A DNA stretch of 41,705 nt. It comes from an uncultured Bacilli bacterium. Its GTDB lineage: Bacteria; Bacillota_I; Bacilli_A; RF39; UBA660. Where the stretch lies: NCBI GenBank assembly GCA_947628745.1, contig CANRBB010000004.1, positions 1-41,705 of the forward strand, in the 5' to 3' direction. Position numbers and translations under genes: made by a program. The notes below the pieces were generated by a model that was not told where the DNA came from, ran no database searches, and was given only the letters and a program-made list of their open reading frames with translations. Shown piece after piece: positions 19,647 to 29,008 of the stretch. Every line of letters starts with the position of its first letter. Positions within the stretch are counted from its first letter, which is position 1.

Positions 19647-21233
19647 TTAAGCCTCCTCTAAATTTTCACCTAACAAGTCAAATGTAGGTCGTAAATTATT
19701 CTCTTCGCTATTATCTTCAATACTCCATGTATCGTCGTTAACATCAATTTCACTGTTAGCATTATTAGCAATAGCTGCATAACTTGGTGAAGTAGCTTGC
19801 TCGTCTAGAAGAGTTTCGTTACTTACTTCATTTTGTTCTGAATGAATGACATTTGGTTCTTCTTCACTCCAGAATCTATTACCATTAGTGAAACCTTCTT
19901 CATTTGTATCATTAAAGCTACTATTTTCCTTATGATCTTTATAGGCTTTAACGCCGACAGCTCCGGCTACGGCAGCGCCTAGGCCTACTGCAAGTGGGAT
20001 AGGGTTGAAGCCTTTATCTGTACTTGTTGATGTAGAACTACTTGGTAAGTCAGGAACGACAGGAGTTACAGTATCAGCATCATCAAATAAATCACGGGTA
20101 TCTGTATCTACTATTGGTGGAGTAAGTGGTTTGTCTGATACAACGCCTTGTTCTTGCTTATCGGTTGGAGATAATAGTTCAGGTGTAGTACTACTATTTT
20201 CATTAGTAGTATAGCCTCCTCGACTAGGTGTAGACGAAGACTCAACGTATTGAACATTTGGTTTACTACTGTCTTGATTAACTTGTGGAATTCTTTCTGG
20301 CTGTGTACCACTATTATTATTATTATTATTATTGGTATTAGTATCTGGAGTTGTCAAAGTTTTATCCTCAAATTTGTTACCATCATTAGGCTCAGGTGTA
20401 ACAGTTGGTGTTTCTGGCTCAGGCTGTGGTGCAGGCTGAGATGGTGCTGGTTGAGATGGAGTAGGTTTTTGCTGTGGAGCTGGTGATGGAGTATAACCAC
20501 TATCTTGGTTTTGACTTGGTGTTTGATTTGGAGTTGTTTGTGGTTGTGGTGCTGGTTGGGTAGTCTCTGGTTTACTCTCTGGTACGGTTGGTGTTGGTTC
20601 AATTGTATCTGGAGTAGTAACTGCGTCATGCTGATTATTATTACTACTAGCATCAGGTACTATTGTAGAAGCTCCATTTGTAGATGTATTAGAAGATGTC
20701 TGTGTATAGTTCGAATTATTATTGTAGATAGTGTTTGTCCCATTGGAAGTTGTCTTTCCACCTGTGTCTTTGCTAGAAGCACTTGATGTGGTTTTTCCTT
20801 TAAGCATGTCTTCAGCCCAGTTCTTAACGGAAACTATACCCGCAGTTAGTGGAATTATGCTAGGATTAAGCAGTCCTTTGGTAGACTGATCAAAGTCTTT
20901 TATGATATCAGTTGCGTCTTCTACTCCTAGGTTTAAGGCATTATAAGCTGTATTTAAGGAGTCCTGAATCTCGTTATACATATTGATAAATTCTTTGGTC
21001 AATCTTTCAAGTTCTTCTCCTTTTTCCATCAAATTGTATTGGTTAAAGCAACCCCCAAACTTTTGGCTATAAATGTTGAGTCTTTCTAAAATGGCTACTA
21101 TGGTGGTCGTTGTTCTATTGTCCTTACCTATCGCAGTATCGTTTACAAAACGTTCACCTTTTAAGTCATCTAACTCTTTCATTGTATCTTCAATACTATT
21201 AATCGAATAATTTAAACTTTTAGTCGTAGACAT
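19647..21233 (-). CDS. T7SS-locus membrane protein: coiled-coil N-terminus, Pro/Thr/Gln/Asn-rich linker, TM segment, acidic C-terminus
   Basis: Likely start ATG 21233 (MSTTKSLNYS; RBS GGAGGGGAGAG). Repetitive QPAPQP/PSQPAP linker; FNPIPLAVGLGAAVAGAVGVKAY hydrophobic segment. Confidence 0.75.
   Translation of the reverse strand: MSTTKSLNYSINSIEDTMKELDDLKGERFVNDTAIGKDNRTTTTIVAILERLNIYSQKFGGCFNQYNLMEKGEELERLTKEFINMYNEIQDSLNTAYNALNLGVEDATDIIKDFDQSTKGLLNPSIIPLTAGIVSVKNWAEDMLKGKTTSSASSKDTGGKTTSNGTNTIYNNNSNYTQTSSNTSTNGASTIVPDASSNNNQHDAVTTPDTIEPTPTVPESKPETTQPAPQPQTTPNQTPSQNQDSGYTPSPAPQQKPTPSQPAPSQPAPQPEPETPTVTPEPNDGNKFEDKTLTTPDTNTNNNNNNNSGTQPERIPQVNQDSSKPNVQYVESSSTPSRGGYTTNENSSTTPELLSPTDKQEQGVVSDKPLTPPIVDTDTRDLFDDADTVTPVVPDLPSSSTSTSTDKGFNPIPLAVGLGAAVAGAVGVKAYKDHKENSSFNDTNEEGFTNGNRFWSEEEPNVIHSEQNEVSNETLLDEQATSPSYAAIANNANSEIDVNDDTWSIEDNSEENNLRPTFDLLGENLEEA
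20316..20335. repeat. Trinucleotide (ATT/AAT)n microsatellite encoding a poly-Asn tract
   Basis: ctattattattattattattattgg; encodes NNNNNNN in the linker. Confidence 0.8.
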
Positions 21234-21726
21234 TGTCGTCTCTCCCCTCCAACGTTGCAATTATATTCAAATCGGCGTCGCACTCATTCATCTTTGTAAG
21301 TAACTCACTAGAGTTTATACTCTCCAGAACGCCCTGCGCTACACCATATTTAGAGTTAGCAGATTGCCATTGGGCATTATATTTTTCCCTTTCATTTGAG
21401 ATGATACTCCTTTGTGCACTCAAAATTGCCTTTCTTTTTTCTGTTGCTATATCGTACAGTTTCATGTTACTAAACGCATCGGTTACTTCAATGATTTGGT
21501 CAAGTTTATTTAATAACGCTTCTAGCCTCTCTGAAAGTAAATCTCTGCCATTTAATAGCATTGCTCTTTTTGCATGAAATTGTATTCTATCTAGCTCATT
21601 TCTAATGATAGAATATTGCCCACTATAACTTATAATATTATCCTGACATTCTTGACCAAACCATGGCTCAATCAATTCAAAATTACTATGATATTTCAAT
21701 CTGATTGTCGTGCTTCCTTTTGCCAT
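21220..21726 (-). CDS. T7SS-locus helical protein (hypothetical)
   Basis: Predominantly helical ORF between WXG100-like genes and the Pro-rich membrane protein; overlaps the next gene by 14 nt. Confidence 0.7.
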   Translation of the reverse strand: MAKGSTTIRLKYHSNFELIEPWFGQECQDNIISYSGQYSIIRNELDRIQFHAKRAMLLNGRDLLSERLEALLNKLDQIIEVTDAFSNMKLYDIATEKRKAILSAQRSIISNEREKYNAQWQSANSKYGVAQGVLESINSSELLTKMNECDADLNIIATLEGRDDNVYD

Positions 21727-21749
21727 ATATCTAAAACTCCTTTCTAAAA

Positions 21750-21800
21750 TTGTAGTATGCTATAAATATAAGATATTCTTACACTTATAGCATACTACAA
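21750..21800. repeat. 16-bp perfect inverted repeat between WXG100-like genes and downstream module genes
   Basis: TTGTAGTATGCTATAA (21750-21765) and TTATAGCATACTACAA (21785-21800), 19-nt loop. Confidence 0.9.
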
Positions 21801-21821
21801 AGTATGCTTGTTAAATTTTCT

Positions 21822-22163
21822 TTATTGTAAATCTTGTTGTGCTTGTGCGTTTTCCATAGCAGTAGTGCTTTGTACTTGAGCAGCTTGCATATTTTCGCTA
21901 TGAGTTGTAATATTTTGTTCATTATTTTGAATTAGAAGTATAAATTCTTCATAATGTTTTTTTAAACTGTTGTAAGCGTTTAGTGCAGCTTGAGAAACGT
22001 CTTGGCTACCACTTACTCCTATTGTTTGAATGTTTTGTTGTAATTGATTTGCTACATTATCAGTATTTTGAAATACATCATTTATAGCTCCTCTTGCATT
22101 TCTAATGCGAGTCATTGTATCTTCGCCTTGATCATAACTAAAAACTGTTGACATATCATTCAC
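21822..22163 (-). CDS. WXG100-like/Esx-type small secreted protein
   Basis: ~113 aa helical hairpin-like protein next to a WXG100 protein; no W-x-G itself. Confidence 0.65.
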   Translation of the reverse strand: MNDMSTVFSYDQGEDTMTRIRNARGAINDVFQNTDNVANQLQQNIQTIGVSGSQDVSQAALNAYNSLKKHYEEFILLIQNNEQNITTHSENMQAAQVQSTTAMENAQAQQDLQ

Positions 22164-22201
22164 TCCTTTCGTGTATTTATATTTTTTTGTGTAATTATAT
22201 T

Positions 22202-22489
22202 TTATTGAAATGCGTTCATGCTTTCGTCAATTGCGTTATTCATTGTAGTATTTGTTTTTTCTACTGCAATTCCTAAGTCTCTAATAGCTTGTCCCATACC
22301 ATCAATGATTGCATATTTTTCTTCAAATAAATTAAAGAATTCTTGGCCTGCAGCATCTGTCCAATAAGGTTTTAATTCTTCAACAGCAGCCTTAATTTTT
22401 GCAAGTTCTTGATCGTAAGTATCAGCATTAGCAGCTAAGCTTTGTGCGTTAGCAACTAAACCATTGCTATCCATGATAATTTGTCCCAT
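22202..22489 (-). CDS. WXG100 family protein (EsxA-like)
   Basis: 95 aa; central ELKPYWTDAAGQEFF at the W-x-G turn position; helical flanks. Confidence 0.85.
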   Translation of the reverse strand: MGQIIMDSNGLVANAQSLAANADTYDQELAKIKAAVEELKPYWTDAAGQEFFNLFEEKYAIIDGMGQAIRDLGIAVEKTNTTMNNAIDESMNAFQ

Positions 22490-22560
22490 GTCTATCCTCC
22501 TCTCGATTATTTCTCACTTATGATAAGAATATATTTGAATAACCGTACCCTCCTATACTC

Positions 22561-22577
22561 TTACACCACTAGTGTAA
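22561..22577. promoter_or_regulatory. Palindromic operator-like site upstream of WXG100 operon
   Basis: TTACAC-CACTA-GTGTAA, overlapping an extended -10 candidate (TGtTACACT) on minus strand. Confidence 0.5.
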
Positions 22578-22659
22578 CATAAAAACTTACTTTGGTAAAT
22601 TATTTTAATAAAAATTTGTTAACCTGTGTAAAGCAGTTTAATGTTTTTATTGGAGATAA

Positions 22660-22983
22660 TTATTTACTATTCACAGCCTTATTTACTTCTTTAAAAATAT
22701 AGGACATCGTCTTGTTAAAAATTTTTTCAATGGTATTTGATGCTGTCATGCCCATCTTATTAAGACTATTTGAATAGACTTTTTCTTCTTCCAAATAATT
22801 TTTAGCTTCTACTAATTTCCCCTCCTTGACATCTTTTTCAAATCTTTCAATGGCGTCTTCTGTTAATACTTTTTTTTGGTAGCTTGTTATTTCATAGTAG
22901 CCTTGAGCTTGGCCGATATAAAGGCATAGGAAAAGAAGAAAAATAGTTAAAAAAAGGAATCTAACTATATTCTTTTTGTTCAT
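22660..22983 (-). CDS. YqxA-like (DUF3679-like) small membrane protein
   Basis: N-terminal TM, IGQAQGYYEITSYQ; directly downstream of spoIIP as yqxA is in B. subtilis. Confidence 0.5.
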   Translation of the reverse strand: MNKKNIVRFLFLTIFLLFLCLYIGQAQGYYEITSYQKKVLTEDAIERFEKDVKEGKLVEAKNYLEEEKVYSNSLNKMGMTASNTIEKIFNKTMSYIFKEVNKAVNSK

Positions 22984-23899
22984 TTGTCTTAATCACCTCA
23001 CCTATTATTTCGCTGATGGCAATTACTGTATTCATAACTTCAGTGGTAGTATTTTCATAGCCTCCTATTTCTATTAGAATACTGTATGGTGAAAAATCTT
23101 GATTGTAAATGCCATTAACACCTGGCCCACTTTTTTTGTAAATTCCTTTGCTTAAGTTTTCATATTTTGAATTTATGGCGTTATTTAGTTGTTCTGTAAA
23201 AGCTAAATTTTGAGCATGATTTTCATTTTCTAAACCAATTAAGAATAAAACTTGAGCATAACTTTTATCACCAATTTGAACGGTAGTTTTGTCTTTGATA
23301 AGCGAATCTCGGTGTAAATCTATGTAATATTTTAAAGTGGGATGCTCTTTTTTACTATCTTCTAAGAAAACACGGGTTGCTTTATAACTATCTGAGTAGT
23401 TCCAACCATTTAAATTTAGGACATCTTTTACTCGCCGTTCTTCGATTAGGCAATTAACGTTGTGTTCTTCTAAAATATTTTGCATAATGTAGTTAGTAAT
23501 CATGACCGTAGGACTTACAGCATATTCAGCAAGCGTGGTTTTAGCATATTCTTCCGTTTGATGAGTATTGTATAAGTAGACTAAGGGTTGTGTAGTTGGT
23601 TTCTTATTTGAGGAGGCTTGTGGAGTTGTTTTATCTATTTTTATATTCATGTTTAGAAGATTATATGGTTCAAGAAATTCGTCAAGCTTCTTTTGCAAAT
23701 TAGATTTAGTATTAAAATCTTCTTCCATATCTTTTAAGAGATATCTTACTATATCTTGATTGTCGATGTTGATTTCTTTAGTGACTAGATATTTGAAGCT
23801 GAAATATAATGTCATGGTAAAAATAAAAAGAAAAAACAAAAATTTACGTTTCCTTTTAGACTTTTTTCTTTTCAGATTCATTCTATTCATGAAAATCAC
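22961..23899 (-). CDS. spoIIP: Stage II sporulation protein P
   Basis: YLYNTHQTEEY, YYIDLHRDSL, VLFLIGLENENH, FSPYSILIEIGGYENTTTEV amidase motifs; adjacent to gpr region. Confidence 0.94.
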   Translation of the reverse strand: MIFMNRMNLKRKKSKRKRKFLFFLFIFTMTLYFSFKYLVTKEINIDNQDIVRYLLKDMEEDFNTKSNLQKKLDEFLEPYNLLNMNIKIDKTTPQASSNKKPTTQPLVYLYNTHQTEEYAKTTLAEYAVSPTVMITNYIMQNILEEHNVNCLIEERRVKDVLNLNGWNYSDSYKATRVFLEDSKKEHPTLKYYIDLHRDSLIKDKTTVQIGDKSYAQVLFLIGLENENHAQNLAFTEQLNNAINSKYENLSKGIYKKSGPGVNGIYNQDFSPYSILIEIGGYENTTTEVMNTVIAISEIIGEVIKTNEQKEYS

Positions 23900-23977
23900 C
23901 TTATTAAAAATATATACTTATAAGGTGTTAAATTATGTCGTTTCTTTGACTATAAATTGTTTTATGTTATTAAATTT

Positions 23978-24568
23978 TTATTTTATTATTCGTGGGATAA
24001 CATTCATAAACAAACTATATAAATATAAAGCTAGAGGTTTACCTAAGAGAATAATTATGAAAAATTTCTTAAAGGATATGTCTGAAATACCTGCAATATA
24101 ACACAATAAATCGTCAGGAGCGCCTGGTAAAAAAATTCCCCAAAAAAATACTTTTGTAAATTTTTTATTTTTGATATAGGCAATATACTTTTCAACTGTT
24201 TCTTTTTTGAATAATTTCAGGATAAGTGCAAGACCATATTTTCTAGATAAGAAGAAAACTACTATACTACCAAGGCATAAACCAATATAATTATAAACGA
24301 ATCCTAATAGTGGGCCAAAAGCTAAAACTCCAGCGAGGCAACTAGCTCCACCTGGTATAATAGGAAATATAACTTGTATTATTTGAATAAAAATAAAAAC
24401 TATAAAGGCAGCTGGTCCAAATGTTTTGATATAATCAACAAGTTTTTGGGGTGACTTAAAAACACCTTTTCTGATGCCATAGACAACGAAAAGTAAAATT
24501 ATGATAGTCATAATGATAGTTACAATTGTAATTACGTTTTTAAACTTTGTTTCTTTCTCTTCTGCCAT
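23978..24568 (-). CDS. TVP38/TMEM64 (DedA-like) membrane protein
   Basis: Multiple TM; IIQVIFPIIPGGASCLAGVLAFGPLLGFVYNYIGLCLGSIVVFFLSRKYG. Confidence 0.9.
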   Translation of the reverse strand: MAEEKETKFKNVITIVTIIMTIIILLFVVYGIRKGVFKSPQKLVDYIKTFGPAAFIVFIFIQIIQVIFPIIPGGASCLAGVLAFGPLLGFVYNYIGLCLGSIVVFFLSRKYGLALILKLFKKETVEKYIAYIKNKKFTKVFFWGIFLPGAPDDLLCYIAGISDISFKKFFIIILLGKPLALYLYSLFMNVIPRIIK

Positions 24569-24630
24569 AAATAATACCTCTTAAGTGTTTTATATCTCTA
24601 AATATTATAACATAATTGTAGTTATTTGTT

Positions 24631-25695
24631 TTAAATATTATCATAATTTCTCTTGGCATTATGTAAAGAGCGATTTAGACCATGGCCGATTAATAAGGTC
24701 ATTTTGTCTATTAAAAAATCTATCTCTTTGGGAGTTACCATATAATTATAATCTATGGGATTTAACACTTCAAAAACCAACTTAAGGAGTTCTTCTTCAG
24801 ATAAAGTTCCAACAATGCCTAGAAGTAATTCTTTTTCTTTTTTATTTAAAGATTTATGATAATTTGTGTAATCTATTTTAGCCTTTAGTTTGTCTTTATT
24901 ATTATGAAAGTTATTTTTATCATAACTAAATTTTTGGAGCATGTAGGTTATGGTATTGGATACTATGACAGCACTATCAATAATGGTGGGAATACCAATT
25001 ACCATAACGGGTAAGTTAATAGTTTCTTTTTCAATACTTATTCTGGAGTTGTTAACACCACTACCTGGGGTGATACCAGCATTTGATATTTGTATAGTTT
25101 TATTTAATCTTTCTATGGATGACGTTGCTAAAGCATCAATTACGATGACAAAATCTGGTTTTACTTTTTCGACCATAGCTAAGATACTGTCTTTTGTTTC
25201 AATTCCAGTCTCTCCTGTTACGCCCGGGGAGAAGATGCTCACGCACCGGTAGCCATCTTCTACTTGCCCTAAATTAAATAAATGTCTTGTTACTAAAATA
25301 TGGTTAAGACTTTTTGGGCCTAAAGCATCAGGTGTTGATTTATGATTGCCAAGTCCAATAATTAAAACGCTAGCATTAGGCTTAATATCATTTTCTCGCA
25401 ACATATCCCGAAATGTATCAGAAAAAACATCTTCTACTTTTTTAAAGTTATCGCTGTCTGTGATATCTTTAAAAGTAATAGTTTTGTATATGCCTTTCTT
25501 CTTATGAAATAGTTTAGCTTCTTCTTCTGTATCAATATTTACTTCTTCTAAATAAATATCTTTTTTTATCTCTTTCTTATGGTAATTGTGACAGTGTTTT
25601 TCTGTGGTAAAACTATCTACTATTAAGTCTGTTCGAATCTGATATTTTGTTAAGTCTAATTCATGCATAATCTCACCTACTAATACTTTTCCCAA
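24631..25695 (-). CDS. gpr: Germination protease GPR
   Basis: LTKYQIRTDLIVDS, GLGNHKSTPDALGPKSLNHILVTRHLF, PGVTGETGIETKD, VIDALATSSIERLNKTIQISNAGITPGSGVNNSR. Confidence 0.96.
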   Translation of the reverse strand: MGKVLVGEIMHELDLTKYQIRTDLIVDSFTTEKHCHNYHKKEIKKDIYLEEVNIDTEEEAKLFHKKKGIYKTITFKDITDSDNFKKVEDVFSDTFRDMLRENDIKPNASVLIIGLGNHKSTPDALGPKSLNHILVTRHLFNLGQVEDGYRCVSIFSPGVTGETGIETKDSILAMVEKVKPDFVIVIDALATSSIERLNKTIQISNAGITPGSGVNNSRISIEKETINLPVMVIGIPTIIDSAVIVSNTITYMLQKFSYDKNNFHNNKDKLKAKIDYTNYHKSLNKKEKELLLGIVGTLSEEELLKLVFEVLNPIDYNYMVTPKEIDFLIDKMTLLIGHGLNRSLHNAKRNYDNI

Positions 25696-25769
25696 ATTTT
25701 AAAGTTTTATTTGCATTTTTGTATTTTTTTTGTTAGAATTAATGTGTTTAACAAAGTGAGGTGAAAAAA

Positions 25770-26033
25770 GTGCCAAATATAAAAAGTGCTAAAAAGCGTG
25801 TGCGTGGTAATGCCAAGAAGGAAGTTGTCAATAATACTATTACTTCTAGTATGAGAACTGCCATTAAAAATTTTGAAAAAAGCGTTAAGGCAGGCGACAA
25901 GGAAAAAGCAAGTAATGATTTAAATATTGCTATTCAAAGAATTGATAAAGCAAGAACAGCTGGTCTTGTTCATCTAAATAAAGCAGCTCGATTAAAATCT
26001 AGATTAACAAAAATGAAAAATAATATGGAATAA
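25770..26033 (+). CDS. rpsT: 30S ribosomal protein S20
   Basis: MPNIKSAKKRVR...; likely GTG start at 25770 (RBS gtgaggtg), three codons inside the track ORF. Confidence 0.96.
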   Translation: MPNIKSAKKRVRGNAKKEVVNNTITSSMRTAIKNFEKSVKAGDKEKASNDLNIAIQRIDKARTAGLVHLNKAARLKSRLTKMKNNME

Positions 26034-26036
26034 TTT

Positions 26037-26071
26037 TAAATCTATTGGGTATTAATCTAATAGATTTTTTG
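26037..26071 (+). terminator. rpsT terminator
   Basis: AAATCTATTgggtattaatctAATAGATTTTTTG. Confidence 0.7.
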
Positions 26072-26178
26072 TTTGTTATTTTAATATAAGGAGTAATGTT
26101 AATTTTTCCTTAACGTCAAGAAAAAAAATATCTGCATAATTTGTTTATAGAACAAATTAGATGGGAGTATAATATATA

Positions 26179-27105
26179 GTGGATGTGATTTATGTGAAAA
26201 GGCTTGTAACACTAGGTATTACTCTTATATTAGTTGGTGTTTTATTTTTATATAAAGATGATATTGTTAATAGTTTACATTATATATCTATCAAATTAGG
26301 CGATGATGTTACTTTAACGAAAAATGAATATTACCGTGATTATGATTTTATGTTCGTGCAAAACACTGACAATTTCTCACCTAAAAATATTAAAGATATT
26401 TATAATATTTATTATAGTGTTATTAATTCAGGTAGCGATAATTTTTCTTTTTATTGCCCTAGTGAATATAAGACATGTTTGGATGATGTGAAAGATTTAG
26501 CTTATAATCAAGAATTGTTATCTCATATTAATAACTTTGTTCATCCATTTAATAGCTTTAAAAATATTGAGACGAAGTATAATGCTTATGGGAAAGTTAG
26601 TATTAATATAACTCATGCTTATACTAAGGAACAAATTAAATTGATTAATGACAAAGTCAATCAGTTAGAAAGTGAGTTAATGACTAATAGGAACTTGTCA
26701 ATGGTTGAGAAAATTAAGATATATCATGATTATATTATTAACAATAGTAAATATGATATAGACCGTAGTGAACATAATATAGTTAATTATAGTTCTGATT
26801 TGGCTTATGGTCCTTTGTTTGAAGGATATGCAATTTGTGGTGGATATACAGATTTAATGGCTCTTTTTTTAGAAAAACTAAATATAAAAAATTATAAAGT
26901 TTCAAGTAGTAATCATGTTTGGAATGTCGTCTATTTGAATGGTAACTGGTTGAATTTAGATTTGACATGGGATGATCCAATAACGGATAGTGGCGTTGAT
27001 TTGATTGAATATAATTTCTTTCTTATTTACCCAAGTCAATTATTAAAATTAGAAAAAAATCAGCATAATTACGACGCCAATATTTATCAAGAATTAAAGA
27101 TATAA
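26179..27105 (+). CDS. Transglutaminase-like domain protein, N-terminal membrane anchor
   Basis: Signal/TM start; GYAICGGYTDLMALFLEKLNI, SSNHVWNVVYLNGNWLNLDLTWDDP Cys-His-Asp triad. Confidence 0.87.
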   Translation: MDVIYVKRLVTLGITLILVGVLFLYKDDIVNSLHYISIKLGDDVTLTKNEYYRDYDFMFVQNTDNFSPKNIKDIYNIYYSVINSGSDNFSFYCPSEYKTCLDDVKDLAYNQELLSHINNFVHPFNSFKNIETKYNAYGKVSINITHAYTKEQIKLINDKVNQLESELMTNRNLSMVEKIKIYHDYIINNSKYDIDRSEHNIVNYSSDLAYGPLFEGYAICGGYTDLMALFLEKLNIKNYKVSSSNHVWNVVYLNGNWLNLDLTWDDPITDSGVDLIEYNFFLIYPSQLLKLEKNQHNYDANIYQELKI

Positions 27106-27280
27106 TATTGATGATAATAATAATTTAAAAACTGTCCATAATACTATTAAGTGATAAAAGAGAAATGTCTTAAATAAAGAGCTGATATTTCTATAATATT
27201 GATTATGTGAGAGATATTAGTTTAAAAATGATTATTTTCTTGCTGTTGTGTTTTAATGAGTGATGAGGATGGGGGTTTTT

Positions 27281-28222
27281 ATGAGAATTAGACTTGGTTA
27301 TGCTTGTATTTCTAAAACGTTAGACTACCTTACTCCATCTTCTCCTTATACTTATACAGAATATTTAGAAAAAAGAAGTGTTAAAAAGTTAGATAGTGTC
27401 ATTGTGTCAAATCTAAAAGCCTTGCATGAACTGATATTATATAACATTAAAAATAATGTTCACTTTTTTAGAGTTTCTTCTAAATTAATTCCTTTGGCAA
27501 CTAAGAATGATGTCGTTTTTAATTATAAAGATCCCTATCGCATTTACTATCAGCAGATAGGAAAACTTATTTTAGAAAGCAATATGAGGGTTGACTTTCA
27601 TCCGGATCAATTTTGTGTATTAAACAGTACCAAAAAAGAAGTTGTTTCTAATACTTTGGAGATTTTAAAATATCATTATAATATATTAGATTATTTAGGA
27701 GTTAAAGATAAAATATTAGTAATACATGTTGGAGGTAATACCTTTGGGAAAGAAAAGTCAATTAGTAGATTTATAAATAACTTTAACAGGTTACCAAGTT
27801 ATTTAAAAAAGTGTATAGCTATTGAAAATGATGACAAGATTTTTAATATTAAAGATTGTCTTAAAATTAGTCAAAAGTTAGATATTCCTGTTGTACTAGA
27901 CTATCATCATTTTAGGTGTAATAACGAGCAAGAAAAATTAGAAGATGTTATGAAAGATATATTGGCATCTTGGCATAACAAAACTCCTAAAATACATTTT
28001 TCTAGTCCTAAGAATAATACTAAGAAAGATTTTAGGAGTCATCATGATTATATTGATGTTGATAGCTTTATAAAGTTTATTGATATAATTAAGGGTGTAG
28101 AATGTGATATAGATATAATGATTGAGGCCAAGGCTAAAGATGAAGCCTTATTCAGATTAGTGCGAGAGTTAAAATATAAAACTGACTTCATTTTTATGGA
28201 TGAAACCAGTTTTATAGTATAG
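27281..28222 (+). CDS. uvsE: UV damage endonuclease UvsE/UvdE
   Basis: Likely start ATG 27281 (MRIRLGYACIS). FFRVSSKLIPLATK, RVDFHPDQFCVLNS, LVIHVGGNTFGKE, IENDD, VLDYHHF motifs. Confidence 0.94.
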   Translation: MRIRLGYACISKTLDYLTPSSPYTYTEYLEKRSVKKLDSVIVSNLKALHELILYNIKNNVHFFRVSSKLIPLATKNDVVFNYKDPYRIYYQQIGKLILESNMRVDFHPDQFCVLNSTKKEVVSNTLEILKYHYNILDYLGVKDKILVIHVGGNTFGKEKSISRFINNFNRLPSYLKKCIAIENDDKIFNIKDCLKISQKLDIPVVLDYHHFRCNNEQEKLEDVMKDILASWHNKTPKIHFSSPKNNTKKDFRSHHDYIDVDSFIKFIDIIKGVECDIDIMIEAKAKDEALFRLVRELKYKTDFIFMDETSFIV

Positions 28223-28258
28223 CCTATTTTATATTAGATAAGTTAGATAAAATAACAA

Positions 28259-29008
28259 TTAAGTAGTAATGGTTATCTTTTTTACAATCTGTGATAGGGT
28301 TTTTTTGCTTTTTAGATAAAGGCCTGTATATCTATCATAATATTCCTCTAGGAAGTTATTGATGTCATTTATGTTTTCTTCTTTTAAATCTAATTTAGTT
28401 ATTTTTTCTAAATCAATATAGTAAAGTATACGTACTAGTTTGATAGTATTACTAGCAGTTAAGGGTTCGTTGGTATGACAGTCTTGGCAAATAAAGCCTC
28501 CTTGATAACTGCTTAATGAAACAATATTTTTATTACTACCACACATACTACAATAGTCTAGACTAGGCATGACTCCCAAATATTCTAAGCATTTAAGTTC
28601 AATTATATTCGTAATAACTAAGGGGTTGAAACCCTCATTTATCTTTTTTAGTCCACCTTTTAATATCGCAAAAATAGCTGGATTGTCACTTTGCTTTTCA
28701 ACTTGTTCGACTAGCTCTAAGATGTAAGTAGTATAGGTTATTCTATCTAAATCAGTGAGAATATTACTGTACGAGTTTTTGACATCTACTTCTATCAATG
28801 TTGATAATGAGTTTTCTTTATAGTAAATGTGAAATTTAGCGTAAAGAAGTTTGCGACTTACACCTCGTAGTTTACTTTTCATATTGCGACATCCTTTAGA
28901 AATTACACCTATTAGACCGTGCTCAATAGTGAGAATGTTTAAGATTTTACTAGATTCACTATAATTTGTTTCACGTAATACTATGCCTTCAACCGTTTCT
29001 ATTTTCAT
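28259..29008 (-). CDS. recO: DNA repair protein RecO
   Basis: VEGIVLRETNYSESSKILNILTIEHGLIGVISKGCR; zinc-finger CSMCGSN...CQDC; downstream of era. Confidence 0.95.
   Translation of the reverse strand: MKIETVEGIVLRETNYSESSKILNILTIEHGLIGVISKGCRNMKSKLRGVSRKLLYAKFHIYYKENSLSTLIEVDVKNSYSNILTDLDRITYTTYILELVEQVEKQSDNPAIFAILKGGLKKINEGFNPLVITNIIELKCLEYLGVMPSLDYCSMCGSNKNIVSLSSYQGGFICQDCHTNEPLTASNTIKLVRILYYIDLEKITKLDLKEENINDINNFLEEYYDRYTGLYLKSKKTLSQIVKKITITT

Noticed and set aside
20400-20560. Repetitive tract resembling a direct-repeat/CRISPR-like array
   Set aside because: Degenerate in-frame codon repeats for PAP/QPT within a coding sequence; no regular repeat-spacer structure.
20005-20786. Overlapping ORFs on both strands in the Pro/Thr-rich region (20005-20214, 20111-20311, 20250-20486, 20354-20653, 20505-20786)
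   Set aside because: Low-complexity codon repeats of the 19647-21233 gene keep alternate frames open; translations are compositionally biased.
23760-24101. + strand ORF spanning the spoIIP/TVP38 junction
   Set aside because: Overlaps two well-supported minus-strand genes; no credible start context.
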